Positions 23,121-36,600 of a DNA stretch of 64,000 nucleotides are shown here, in pieces. A model generated the notes under the pieces. It saw only the letters and a program-made list of their open reading frames with translations. It ran no database searches and was not told the DNA's origin. The position numbers and the translations under genes are program-made. The stretch's first letter is position 1. Each line of letters starts with the position of its first letter. Origin of the DNA: Kitagawia praeruptora (Eukaryota; Streptophyta; Magnoliopsida; Apiales; Apiaceae); assembly GCA_037693485.1 (NCBI GenBank), contig CM075344.1, positions 73,279,501-73,343,500 on the forward strand, written 5' to 3'.

Positions 23121-26100
23121 TGTAACACCCCCAGATCCAGGGTCAGGGATCTGGTCGTTACGGTCTCAATATCCAACCACAAAATCAACATAATTTAAAT
23201 TACAACCTTGTGACCCAAAACAACAACATAAAACACACCCGTTATAGTCCCAGAGATGAAATCAGAGTAATCGTCAATATTATTAACCACAAGTTTGAGT
23301 TCTTACAACCCAAAGAATTACAATTTTACAATTACATGCTCTTTGCCATCCATTGGTATATGCCATATATATAAATACATTTGATGCACAAATACTAACA
23401 ACTAGCCTACCAGAGGCTGCATCCTTAGCAATGGTAGCTATGACCTCAGCGGTTAATCCTCTGACGGCTGACACCTGCCTATGCTGAGCACGCCTTGCGC
23501 GGCCATCTGAACTAGCTGTTGTTGTGATATAAATAAATAAAGCAAGGGTGAGCAATAGCCCACCAAAAATATAATTGAACAGTGATAATATATAACAGTC
23601 CAAAATATCTTTGAAACCATATGCCATGCATTAACGATGTAGTACCAACATAAGGTATGAGATGAAGTTACAAGGTAACTCAAAATATATTTGTTTTGAA
23701 TAAATATCTGCTATGTCAAAGATGAGCAAGATATTATCAACTTTTCATAATAGAGGAACTTGCAGGAAGAGTATTGCAATTCCAATTCAAACACTTTTCA
23801 AACCTGCCAATAATGATAAGGTTGCAGGGAATTTCCAACATTGAGAGATGAACTAATACTGGAGTTTGACGCGCCAGGAGACATAGCATTTACACGATGA
23901 TCAGTCGCATGTTATGCTCCCCACCTCTTGTTTACTACATGTAGAAGGAAGCACCGACGGATTTACTTGTCTACCGCCCTCTGGAACCCCCCGGCCAACG
24001 GTTGGGCCATTTGCTGGACCAGCGCCACTGGGTCACTTACGCATCTCCTAGTTCATTTCACATCCATAACTTTAAAACGTAAAGTTCCTCCCCCTTTCCC
24101 CAAGTATATTACTTGTTGATAGGACTCCACAAAGTAGTCGTATCTATTTGGAAAGGAAAAATCACCAATATTTCCCAAGCTGATGCTTGTTAATGGATAT
24201 AAACTTGTTCCATCAATTCTTACCCCTCGAGCGTTGAGGAGGTAACCAAAAAGATTCATATCGATGTTTGAAAGAATCAAGATGTGAGTAACAAGATAGT
24301 TTAGCAAGTATAGGACCGGGCAGTCCAATAAATAACATATCTCAAGTGAGGTCCCCCTATATACGTTCGGAAGTTGAGCGAGTATTTAAATCTTCTTTAA
24401 GATAGATTTAAATGAAAATAAAGTTTGGGAACCTCCCCTTGATAAAAATAGTCATAAAATACTCCAAAATATTTTACACCATATCTGAAGGTGAAAGATA
24501 ATCTTTGAATGCTATTAATCAATACAAGAGGAACTCAAAAGAATTTAAATAAATATTCCAAGAATATCTATTAAATCAATAATAATTAAGGAATATGATT
24601 AGATCATAATATTGCTCGTAGGTAATCCTAGAATGAATATATAGAATTATTTACTAAATAAATCTCTTCTTAAATGAATATTCAAAATAATATTCATTAA
24701 ATAAATAAACTTAAATAAATATTTAGAATAATATTTACTAAATAAATCAAACCTTAAATGAATATTTGAAAATAATATTCATTTAACAAATAACATTCCA
24801 AATGAATATCAAAATAATATTCATTTAACAATCAAAACTTTAAAGGAATATTCGAATAATATACCTTAAGTAATTAGAACTCCCAATGAGTACTTTAAAA
24901 TAATATTCATCAAGTACATAAATCTTAAATGAATATTTAAAATAATATTCATTTTATGAATAAATTTCCATGAATATTAAAGTAATTACTCATTGAATAA
25001 TCAACTCTAAATGAATATTCGAAACTAATATTCATTTAAGTAATTAAAGCTCGAATGAATATTAAAATAATATTCAGTAAATATATATACGCGAATGAAT
25101 ATTCAAAATAATATTCATATAGTACTTCTCGATTGAGATAATATTCAAATAGCATTCCTCGAATAATTTCCAAGTAATCAATACTTTATGGAAATATAAA
25201 TAATGCTCATAAATAACATTCCTCAAATAAACTGTCACTGGAATCCCTCCGGGTTTCCACGACTAACTCTATATCCCAAAATACCGACTCCCGGTCTATA
25301 TTGAAAGAATGAATATCATACGCCCTTCACTAAGGGTCTTTAGCAAAATGATCATGCTTATAAATGATAATTCATATCTAGTCTATAAGCCAATATCAAT
25401 TCAGGGAACAAGCATATCAATAGACTTGAAAGTAGGCATGCATGCTATGGCATATGTATACAACAATCATTATATATATTATCACAACAACAGTTCCAAG
25501 TATTGGAAACTTGCCTGGTAATCCTGTAGGGGTAGTGTGCCTCGTGTCAATCCAGTGATCTATAAATAGTCACAACAGCCGAGGTCAATCACTTAACATT
25601 TCGAAGGTTAAGTATAACTTAACTTAAGTCATGTAAGTTTAGTCCAAAACACACCTCGAACCCATCCTTAATGTCGGATTTTTCGTATATCTTACTTAAT
25701 CAATTATAACCTCGTTCTTTGCACCAATAGGTGGTCTTGATAATTCTTAACAAGTTTCGTGTTTTAGTCGACTCGAAATTCCCTTTTTAACTTAGCCAAA
25801 AAGGGTGGCCAAATTAGTACCCCTAGGGTTGACTTTTCCGAGAATCACTATTTCGAGACTCGTACTTCAACACTTTTAATAAATCACTGGAAACGTATTT
25901 AATTACGAAACCACTTATAAAATCATCTTTGGTATTTGTAATATTTATCATAAAATTTCCAATTCGAAGCCACGAGTCTAAATAGGTCAAATGTATTTTT
26001 GAAGTTCAGTCGACTACGGATATTTACTATTCACACCTCTTTCACTAAAACGTTCATAACTCGGTAACCGTTAACTCAAATGACGCACCATTTTCGCGTA

Positions 26101-28116
26101 CATGATCTAGAGAATGTCTATAAGGTAGCTAACTCAAAATTGGACTTAGATCAGAAGATTAATTTTTCGGATTTTTGCCAAAACAGGGCAGGAGCTTCTA
26201 GTGAATAGTGTTACCTCCGAAAAGTGGTTTCTTCGCATTTAACCTCGATTCGAACATTTTTATAAAATCGGAAAATGATCCATTTTACTCGTGGTTTTCT
26301 CCCACGCCTTCCTTATGACCTCTAATATTTAATTACCATGATTCGTCACTGACTTATTCATGTTAAGGGATTCCAATTTCAGTTACGAACTTCCGATTAC
26401 GGTTTCGAACCACTTTTACGAATTAAACCATAACTCCTAAACCGTAAGTCCATTTCATACGATCTTTATATCAAAACGAAGCTTATAACATAATCTACCT
26501 TAATATGGCAGATTACAAAGTTAGTCAGTGAGTTATATCTACTGTCAAACTCGTTTTATTAAAGTTATCGAAATTTTGGCATTGCGACGGCTATAAATCG
26601 AATGTTTCTAAAATCATAACACACCAACCAAGCCACACCGGGCATCCACACAATTTCTACACTTCATATACATCTCAATCTGTCCAAGTAAATCATGCTT
26701 CACCATAATAATCATCATTCTATTTGAATCACTAAATCACTAACTAAGCATGGTTATAACATGAATATAATCATCACTAAGCTAGATCCATCAAGAACAT
26801 GCTTAAACTCAAAACAAGATCTAGGGTTTCAAGTTGTTATACCTTCCTTGGAGTATGATCTAGCCTTAAAAAGCTTGGTATAGTCCTTAGGAGCGCTTAA
26901 GCTAGCTAAGATCAACCATGAAAACAAGAAAATCAAAGATTAGTTCATAAGAACACTATTCACCCTCTTCTTTGGTGATTTATTTGAAAATGGAAAAAGA
27001 TGAATTTGAAGCTAAGATTTTGAGGAGATCATTTTTATGAAATGTAAGACTCACCATAAAAATTACAAGATCAAATGATGGGTGGAAGTAGGATTTTGAT
27101 CCTTGAATTTTGTTAAAAGCCGAATGAAGCTATAATGTGGAGAGTTTGATATTTTTTTGCTTGGTCTCTTGCTAATATCTCATCTAAAGTGAATTATTGT
27201 GATGAGAGTAAGATAATATCTTGTCCAAAAAGCTACTTTAATAAAGGTGTGATGCAATGGATGATGAAAATGAGGAGACAAGTGTTGAAGATTGGATGGT
27301 TATCATGTAACTAGTAGTTTGATCTTGCTAAGTGATAGTTAATGTCTAACCATGCTAGTTACTTATGTAACTAAGTAGTACTAGATATTTATCACTTGCC
27401 CACATGCATGCATCTAGCCCTCTGCTTGATTCTTTGTTCGTTTATTGCTTAATTCGATGCTCGTTCGAGGGAATAACTCATTCGTTTCTAGTTAGGGTTT
27501 TACCGAAAACCTTCTTAATATTTATAATACTATTCCTCATCTTTCTTAATACTTCTCGAATTTAAATTTCTTAAATCCCTTTTATAATTCCTTATGTCTT
27601 GCAGTGTGCAGGGAATTCTCGGAGAAAATAAAAGTGCCAATTTTCTGAATCCGACAGCCTTTACATACACTTATTTTCCTCCTGGATCACTAATACGAAC
27701 TCAGAAATCCGTTCCGAATACCGGATATAGCATTATTATAATAATATTCTAAATTCCACCAAAATCAATATTCATCACTTATTTTTATTTAATTCCTATA
27801 ATTAGGAAAATGAACCTGGTTTACTCTCGAGTGCTCCTTAACCTTTTTACGGAACCGCTGGACTTATAATAGATATTGATTTGGATGACACAAGAATAAT
27901 CTTTCTTGGAATAATATAACTTATATCCTTAGGAGATAGATTATTCTTATTTATGCTATCAACCAAAAGTATTCTTCATGACATATAATATTTGAACCCA
28001 CATCCATTCTATTTATTTACTAGAACAACCGTTACAGCATAGTCGTAACCACTATTCGCTTCCATATTATTACATAAGAAAAAGTTTTAATTCTATAAAA
28101 AATCTGGGTTCTTATA
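23121..28116 (-). repeat. 3' LTR of the Tekay-like element
   Basis: 4,996 bp. On the plus strand it starts TGTAACACCCCCAG and ends GGGTTCTTATA; the last bases have mutated from TTACA. The open frames inside (23283-23627 and 24053-24328 minus; 23928-24119 and 25309-25521 plus) occur in both LTRs because the whole LTR is duplicated. None shows a known domain. Confidence 0.85.
24620..25150. repeat. Array of AT-rich near-palindromes in the 3' LTR
   Basis: More than ten irregular repeats of about 35-45 bp, each built on AATGAATATTC-AAAATAAT-ATTCATTAA. GAATATT and AATATTC arms face each other in each unit, so each can fold into a small hairpin. The identical array is in the other LTR at about 35155-35690. 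Confidence 0.75.
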
Positions 28117-28130
28117 GTCTCCCCTCCTTA
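28117..28130 (-). other. Polypurine tract of the Tekay-like element
   Basis: On the minus strand TAAGGAGGGGAGAC ends exactly at the LTR start. Confidence 0.7.
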
Positions 28131-28149
28131 AAAGGATTCCGTCCCGGAA

Positions 28150-28420
28150 TCAGGTAGAAGACAATTGGGTACTTGTTGGTTATTTCGCTTTCCAATTCTC
28201 TGGTCGATCCTTACACATTCCAATCTTTCTAAAGTACATCATACTGGTGTTACAATACACCCTTTATCCGTTCTACCAATTCTTTGTTACTTTCGCACAA
28301 CACATCATCCGGTATACGCTCTTGTCCGTTCTTATACTATTAACCTTATTGGTATGTGCAATGACTTCGGTATCACTAACGCGCTACGAAGTCCGGAGAC
28401 AACCTCACTCGTAATTTTGC
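28150..28420 (-). pseudogene. Remnant of integrase C-terminus, Tekay-like element
   Basis: Read on the minus strand across frames, this shows the tail of a gypsy polyprotein: a LRSALVIPKS stretch, then STRELESEITNKYPIVF, then PGRNPFKEGRL just before the purine tract. This matches the known chromovirus ending (W-ELE-x-YP-F ... GRNPFKGGD-like). Several stops and frame changes break it. Confidence 0.6.
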
Positions 28421-31199
28421 AATTCCTAATCGCTTTAATCTTCGCAATCTCGATGTATATATATTTAGGTGAAAAAATTTTATCGAGAGATCACTGTGAT
28501 CAATGAACATTTGTTATATTGCATAGCTAGTACAGAAGGGGGCCAGCCTTTAGTACTTGACAAGCAATTAAACAATTAATGGCATTCCACTTAGACTCCT
28601 ATCACACAGACAGAGAGTCACGTAGTATTACCTCCCCTCCTTAAAGGGTTGTTCTTCTCAGTTTAGAAGAAGATAAATAAGGGAAAAGAAAAGGAACGAA
28701 TTTCAAAGAATCATATAAGAAAGTTTTCATGATTGTCAAAATATCATACTTAGAATTTACCTCTGAACTATAGAGGTTTATTAGAGAAGAAAAATAATCA
28801 TATTCGTATCAAATTCCACTTTTTCGTAATCTCACATATCACATGTCCTTGCTGCTCTGTCCATCATTCTATGGACCTATACTCTTGCTTGATATTAGCA
28901 CCACTTACTTTTTGGAAAATCCTTCAACCTCTCAGGTTAAATCTTGGATTTCTCGCTTGACATTATTATTACTCACATTTCACGCCCCGACACTGGCTCT
29001 TTCATACTCATAATTCTAACACTATCAGGTTGTCATTCCGAGAGCTCGTTAAGAAAACCCATTCATCACTCCATTCATAACATTCCTTGCTTCACATTCC
29101 ATAATTATTTCCCAATCTTTTCTTTATCAATCACATCCTTCATATTGTCTAATTCTTATTTACTCTGTTATTGAACTCCACCGTCATCTTATTAGGGGAA
29201 CACTTGTTACCTTTATTCAATATACGTTGCACGTTTGTGGTCAAACTTTCCTTTGTTCAACCATCTAGATTCCACTTTCTCATTCCATGAGTCTCTTTTA
29301 TTACTCAATCAAACTATTCCATATTTCCTCGGATTTTCCAGACTTAAAAGGAGTCAATTTGTATGTCATTCATGCTCCTAATTCCAACTTTTCGTTTTGG
29401 CCAATACCCTTACCTTGCCAATTCCATACTTTTCTCGCTTCATTACTGGAGATTCTCATGAGTCCGCCTATCTGACTCTCTTATTAATTCCCAATTCTAT
29501 TTCCATCTCTATCAGTCTCTTGTCTTTATTTCTACTATAATCATTTTATGAACCATCATAACCTAATTCTTCATTTCAAATATCCCGTCGTTCCAGAAAT
29601 TACACCATCCGAAATAAACCTGGATGATTTCTCTAACTTAGATTCAATTCGACATTTCCACAGTCGTTACCACCTAATTTCTCAGAAGGATCACCATCGC
29701 TTATCGTTTACGCAGTGATTGAATAACTAAACGTACGGTTTCATAATTGTCAATTCAAGATCCTCTAGGAAAACAAAATAATCACTATTCCCTATCCATA
29801 GGGAATGCTTCCTGAACTTGACGTAGATATTACATGAAGCAGATAAAATTGCAAAAGAGCTTCCAGCATCGCAGCTGAAACAAGCTGGTGAGATTATTAA
29901 TCATATATCTCCGGTAGAAGACTAAAAGCTTAGCGGTTTGCTTAATCGCTTGCCAACCTCATAATTCTCTATCTTGTTTGCACAGAAATACACCAACATA
30001 AACTTGCTTGTCATTCATCATCATGCCATTTGGCTTATCAGTATTTGTACCCTCTCTATTTCTGGTCATTTACTACCAATTCATTGTTACTTAACCTCCC
30101 CTCTCTCTTTCCAAAGAAAAGGCGAGTCTCTTGGGGAATTTGGTCTGGTCTGTCGTAGAGCCTCCTAATGTCGGTAATGTGCTACTGGCAACATCAGGAA
30201 TCGAATCTTTACTTAAACTATTCTTATAGTTGATCCTGGCAAAATCATTAGACAGAATGTAACTTCCTCTACCATATTATGACCATCAAGGTCCTTACAT
30301 TATCATTCTATTTCTTTGGTCTGAGCATTTATACTTACTCCCCTATACTTAAAGTGTCGGCCACCTCGTTGGCCTTTCCTGATTATAATAATTTCTTGAG
30401 ATCAATGTTTTCTGGATCTATTCCAACTCAGGGTGGAAGCATTCTCCCTTAAATTCTGCTGAATGAGAGAAAGCATCATCCAGTCTTTTCCAAAAGTCAT
30501 TGCTTCCACCTTTCTAGTGCGATCTTGACTACAGGTACTCCAAATCATACCTAGGATATTTCCTTACTTAACTCCCTTCTTGTTTTTAGGATAATCTCAA
30601 CCTTATTGGTTCAATCCATACTTTCTCATGATTTCACACATGCTTCCTTTGGCCTTATTGTTACTATGTCATACATTCCTTACCAAACTTCCCTTTCTGA
30701 AGTTCAGAACATTACCTCTTCCCTTATAGGGTTTCTTAGGTCCTCCTCATCATTCCTCCTGTATCTTTTGGGTAAAGGGTATATCGAACATCATTAACCA
30801 ATTCTATAATGATTCCGTCTATGTGCTTTTCGAGACTTCTTTCCATAAATCCTTACAGGTTATTGACACCTTGGTCGATTCACTTATATTATTTGATTTC
30901 ACAATGTCTTTATTAGGGGTGATGTTATCCTTTGTGCATCCCCCAGGGTTCGTCTCAATATATGGACATTCTATCCTCAATTCTATCTTCAAGGAATACT
31001 TATATCATATAATTGGCAATCCAATCATATATCCTTAATAAAGGTCTCTTTTCAATCATTCTCATCTTAATCATCTATAGGTAGCTTAATGCTAACCTCT
31101 TCTTATGAATGTCGGTCTACATGACCTTCCAAAAGACAAAATATGTCTATATGCTCTTTCTTACAGGACTTGGTAATGGTAGAAAGGATGTTCTGGAAG
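28421..31199 (-). other. Unreadable interior of the Tekay-like element
   Basis: Position suggests former pol (reverse transcriptase, RNase H, integrase), but I could not read conserved motifs in any minus frame. Plus-strand frames here (for example 28944-29174 and 30823-31038) are pyrimidine-rich chance frames. 28517-28900 and 29800-29960 may be foreign pieces. Confidence 0.35.
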
Positions 31200-31745
31200 A
31201 TATTGGTCGTGTTCAACGTGAATCTCTTAGTGCCTAATGCTCCTTTTGAGGACACTAAGTTTTAGATAATATTTATGCATCATACTGCACCATCTTTGAC
31301 AATCTTCGTAACTCTTCATTGGTCACTATCTCCATTACTAATACACCCAGGGTATTTATACAATCCATCATCATGTATCTCAATTCATTTTACATCAAAA
31401 GTTCTTGCAGTTGGCGCTTGGTTAGAAGCAGCCCTGCTTTGTCCTTTCATTGCTGGTCTAGTCACTTGATAATCCCTTGTGACCTGGCCTCAACTGGCCA
31501 TCCTAAAATATGTGAGTTTAGGGGTCGGCTAATAGCATTACTTTTCTAGCAATTGCTGGCATAGTGCCTTCTACTTGATACCTTTTGATCTTTTCAAAAA
31601 CTTCACTCCATATAAGTCTCAATCGACTCCTCAGTGATGTATTCAGATAATCCAAAAGACAAGGTTTGCCAAATTTTGTCCAATTCCTTTCCAGGATTAG
31701 GGAAACTTCAGTCAATCTATCCACCCACTGGTTACATTAAGAAAA
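31200..31745 (-). pseudogene. Remnant of gag C-terminus and protease, Tekay-like element
   Basis: On the minus strand, 31745-31550 resembles the end of the Tekay Gag core (KFGKPCLLDYLNTS / GLSEYITEES in neighbouring frames). 31500-31400 has GQVTRDYQVTRPAM then APTARTFD, matching the usual Zn-knuckle-to-protease linker. Near 31230 an SKGALGTKRF stretch sits where the protease DSGATRSF motif belongs, with the catalytic Asp-Ser-Gly lost. Stops and frame changes prevent translation. Confidence 0.5.
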
Positions 31746-32029
31746 TCCCTTTCGATACCCAAAGAATATTTCTATGAACATCCGAGCTGGTCGAACCATA
31801 AACAGTTACAGTAGCGAAATGATTGACATAAAGCTGGGAGTTTAATCATTAGAAGGAAACCAAATATACATCGTCCTTAGAAGGGGAATCAAAAGTTTCA
31901 AACTAAACATGCCATACCTCCTCGATACATGCTTGTCCTAATAGTCGATACTACCGAATACCAGTCTACTTAACAACTAGTCTCAGAAGGAACGCTACCA
32001 TCGGGGTCAGTCGCTTCCCAGAATTGGCA

Positions 32030-32600
32030 CTACCAAGGTCATCCGAATCTGGTGAACCGTGTTGTCCAATTGTATTCGAAAATTATGTTGTCATGTTGCA
32101 CAAGCACAACACCTAAACCTGTACGAGGTGCATCCTAATATATTCCAAAATTCTCCTTCTTCCATTAGGTAACGCCAATGCTGGGTCATCACCAATTTTT
32201 ATCTTTAACTCCAGGGAGATTTTCCCCCATTTATTTTGTCCATTCAAACTTTTATCCTTACAATAAGTCGGGTTACGGGACTGCACTCTCTATAACGTCC
32301 TGAGCAAATCTTTGGTAATACCTTGTGAATCTTATGAAATTTCTCACCTTTGCCAGTGTGGTTGGCCAATCTCCATTTGAAACTATCTTTAACTTGGTAG
32401 GGCCGACCAACACTACTCTTATTGATCATGTGTCCTATTGCTGGACTTCATTTTGCTAAAACTCTTATTTCGAGAACATGTCCTACACCTGTTCTTTCAG
32501 GTTTCATCTGAAAACACTCTCAATTACCTTTTAACCACTGATCGCTTTACTTTATCCATTCACGATTCAGTGTCGGAATAACTTAAGATAATTACATTAA
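32030..32600 (-). pseudogene. Remnant of reverse transcriptase/RNase H, Tekay-like element
   Basis: Minus-strand frames give a LGHMINKSSV-like block (usual FLGHVI), then RNFIRFTRYYQRFAQDVIESAVP (usual VRSFLGLAGYYRRFI-type box), KFEWT, and SDPALALPNG followed by DAS-TGLGVVLVQHD, the start of gypsy RNase H. At least five stops and several frame changes interrupt it. It lies upstream, in element direction, of the gag/protease remnant at 31200-31745, which is not the normal order. Confidence 0.65.
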
Positions 32601-33259
32601 TCCATTCAAGGAAAAGAAAGATTTTAATATTCCTTTGAATCACATGCATCTAATGTTTCTGGTTCATCATTCCACTGAATTGAACTAAACTTATGCTTGG
32701 TTCCTGACGATAGTCTCATTGCTAGTTTATCATAGACTCACTGATCTTCTCCTCTTGTAGGTTCTGAGATCATTGTCTCGCTTACTACTTCCTTATACAC
32801 TTTATCCAATCATGTCATCACCTTTCAATGTCTTTATTTTCTCAGTTGAACCATTTATACAATGGACATTTCCCTGAATAAAATCACCTTAACACTATCA
32901 ATTTGGTTTCATAAATTAAAACCTATGAAATCTGCCTTCTCATGACGAATTACCATTAACAATATTCGCACTAATCTATTTATCACATAATGTGGCACTT
33001 GCTGCCTCTATCTCAACTGCTCCTGGAGACTCTGCTCCCTGTCCTCTATCTGTGTCTTTGATGATCATGTGCCACCCTAACTCTTTTCTCATTAATCTGT
33101 AGGTCTCTAAGGATCTTTATCTATCCCCATATAAGACCTTAAGTAATCTTTCCAATTAGTCTTAATTGCTGGTACTTCATCCGGCAGTCCAACTATAGAT
33201 CCAATATGCCTCTTTAATTCTCTTCATAGTATATCAGTTCTTTACGCTCACTTCTCTAA

Positions 33260-33480
33260 GCACTATATCTAGATTCTTACAGTCTCTCTGGCTGCAGCCC
33301 TCATCTCCTCAAGGTAAACTTCCCTGTCTCTAACAGGATTCTCCCTCTCTGCTGGAACCTCTTCCGGGTCCTTAGTAGGGTACTCTATCGCATCCACCAT
33401 CCGATCGTCAGCATATAATCAGGCATCATCGTGCTGCTGCTCGTATGCCTCAAGGTCTGTCGCCTTACTAGTCGGTACAA
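33260..33480 (-). pseudogene. Possible gag N-terminal remnant, Tekay-like element
   Basis: Minus strand reads ADDRMVDAIEYPTKDPEEVP followed by a Glu/Arg-rich stretch ending EEMRAAARE, then a stop. Its position, 160 bases after the primer site, fits the start of gag. The identity rests on position and charge pattern only. Confidence 0.35.
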
Positions 33481-33637
33481 GAACGAGCTAAGTTACTATC
33501 ATGATACTTAATAGTTCCCATAAGGGTTTTATATGTCAATACTACATTAAGTAGTCCGACTATGAACTTGGCAAGAGTTCTTATTATCTTAATAAATTTA
33601 TTGTTTTAACGTCGTGTCATCTCTGGGATATATAACG

Positions 33638-33653
33638 CTCTCTCTGATACCAT
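33638..33653 (-). other. Primer-binding site of the Tekay-like element
   Basis: On the minus strand TGGTATCAGAGAGAGC follows the 5' LTR by three bases. It is complementary to the 3' end of initiator tRNA-Met, as usual for chromoviruses. Confidence 0.75.
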
Positions 33654-33656
33654 TTC

Positions 33657-36600
33657 TGTAACACCCCCAGATCCAGGGTCAGGGATCTGGTCGTTACGGT
33701 CTCAATATCCAACCACAAAATCAACATAATTTAAATTACAACCTTGTGACCCAAAACAACAACATAAAACACACCCGTTATAGTCCCAGAGATGAAATCA
33801 GAGTAATCGTCAATATTATTAACCACAAGTTTGAGTTCTTACAACCCAAAGAATTACAATTTTACAATTACATGCTCTTTGCCATCCATTGGTATATGCC
33901 ATATATATAAATACATTTGATGCACAAATACTAACAACTAGCCTACCAGAGGCTGCATCCTTAGCAATGGTAGCTATGACCTCAGCGGTTAATCCTCTGA
34001 CGGCTGACACCTGCCTATGCTGAGCACGCCTTGCGCGGCCATCTGAACTAGCTGTTGTTGTGATATAAATAAATAAAGCAAGGGTGAGCAATAGCCCACC
34101 AAAAATATAATTGAACAGTGATAATATATAACAGTCCAAAATATCTTTGAAACCATATGCCATGCATTAACGATGTAGTACCAACATAAGGTATGAGATG
34201 AAGTTACAAGGTAACTCAAAATATATTTGTTTTGAATAAATATCTGCTATGTCAAAGATGAGCAAGATATTATCAACTTTTCATAATAGAGGAACTTGCA
34301 GGAAGAGTATTGCAATTCCAATTCAAACACTTTTCAAACCTGCCAATAATGATAAGGTTGCAGGGAATTTCCAACATTGAGAGATGAACTAATACTGGAG
34401 TTTGACGCGCCAGGAGACATAGCATTTACACGATGATCAGTCGCATGTTATGCTCCCCACCTCTTGTTTACTACATGTAGAAGGAAGCACCGACGGATTT
34501 ACTTGTCTACCGCCCTCTGGAACCCCCCGGCCAACGGTTGGGCCATTTGTTGGACCAGCGCCACTGGGTCACTTACGCATCTCCTAGTTCATTTCACATC
34601 CATAACTTTAAAACGTAAAGTTCCTCCCCCTTTCCCCAAGTATGTTACTTGTTGATAGGACTCCACAAAGTAGTCGTATCTATTTGGAAAGGAAAAATCA
34701 CCAATATTTCCCAAGCTGATGCTTGTTAATGGATATAAACTTGTTCCATCAATTCTTACCCCTCGAGCGTTGAGGAGGTAACCAAAAAGATTCATATCGA
34801 TGTTTGAAAGAATCAAGATGTGAGTAACAAGATAGTTTAGCAAGTATAGGACCGGGCAGTCCAATAAATAACATATCTCAAGTGAGGTCCCCCTATATAC
34901 GTTCGGAAGTTGAGCGAGTATTTAAATCTTCTTTAAGATAGATTTAAATGAAAATAAAGTTTGGGAACCTCCCCTTGATAAAAATAGTCATAAAATACTC
35001 CAAAATATTTTACACCATATCTGAAGGTGAAAGATAATCTTTGAATGCTATTAATCAATACAAGAGGAACTCAAAAGAATTTAAATAAATATTCCAAGAA
35101 TATCTATTAAATCAATAATAATTAAGGAATATGATTAGATCATAATATTGCTCGTAGGTAATCCTAGAATGAATATATAGAATTATTTACTAAATAAATC
35201 TCTTCTTAAATGAATATTCAAAATAATATTCATTAAATAAATAAACTTAAATAAATATTTAGAATAATATTTAGTAAATAAATCAAACCTTAAATGAATA
35301 TTTGAAAATAATATTCATTTAACAAATAACATTCCAAATGAATATCAAAATAATATTCATTTAACAATCAAAACTTTAAAGGAATATTCGAATAATATAC
35401 CTTAAGTAATTAGAACTCCCAATGAGTACTTTAAAATAATATTCATCAATTACATAAATCTTAAATGAATATTTAAAATAATATTCATTTTATGAATAAA
35501 TTTCCATGAATATTAAAGTAATTACTCATTGAATAATCAACTCTAAATGAATATTCGAAACTAATATTCATTTAAGTAATTAAAGCTCGAATGAATATTA
35601 AAATAATATTCAGTAAATATATATACGCGAATGAATATTCAAAATAATATTCATATAGTACTTCTCGATTGAGATAATATTCAAATAGCATTCCTCGAAT
35701 AATTTCCAAGTAATCAATACTTTATGGAACTATAAATAATGCTCATAAATAACATTCCTCAAATAAACTGTCACTGGAATCCCTCCGGGTTTCCACGACT
35801 AACTCTATATCCCAAAATACCGACTCCCGGTCTATATTGAAAGAATGAATATCATACGCCCTTCACTAAGGGTCTTTAGCAAAATGATCATGCTTATAAC
35901 TGATAATTCATATCTAGTCTATAAGCCAATATCAATTCAGGGAACAAGCATATCAATAGACTTGAAAGTAGGCATGCATGCTATGGCATATGTATACAAC
36001 AATCATTATATATATTATCACAACAACAGTTCCAAGTATTGGAAACTTGCCTGGTAATCCTGTAGGGGTAGTGTGCCTCGTGTCAATCCAGTGATCTATA
36101 AATAGTCACAACAGCCGAGGTCAATCACTTAACATTTCGAAGGTTAAGTATAACTTAACTTAAGTCATGTAAGTTTAGTCCAAAACACACCTCGAACCCA
36201 TCCTTAATGTCGGATTTTTCGTATATCTTACTTAATCAATTATAACCTCGTTCTTTGCACCAATAGGTGGTCTTGATAATTCTTAACAAGTTTCGTGTTT
36301 TAGTCGACTCGAAATTCCATTTTTAACTTAGCCAAAAAGGGTGGCCAAATTAGTACCCCTAGGGTTGACTTTTCCGAGAATCACTATTTCGAGACTCGTA
36401 CTTCAACACTTTTAATAAATCACTGGAAACGTATTTAATTACGAAACCACTTATAAAATCATCTTTGGTATTTGTAATATTTATCATAAAATTTCCAATT
36501 CGAAGCCACGAGTCTAAATATGTCAAATGTATTTTTGAAGTTCAGTCGACTACGGATCTTTACTATTCACACCTCTTTCACTAAAACGTTCATAACTCGG

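Noticed and set aside
28160..31550. Many plus-strand frames of 60-113 codons as genes
   Set aside because: The element is on the minus strand. These are antisense chance frames in pyrimidine-rich text with no conserved motif.
23283..34163. Identical 114-codon minus frames at 23283-23627 and 33819-34163, with matching pairs of other small frames, as duplicated genes
   Set aside because: They are identical because both lie in the two LTRs of one element. There is no domain, and the context is non-coding LTR.
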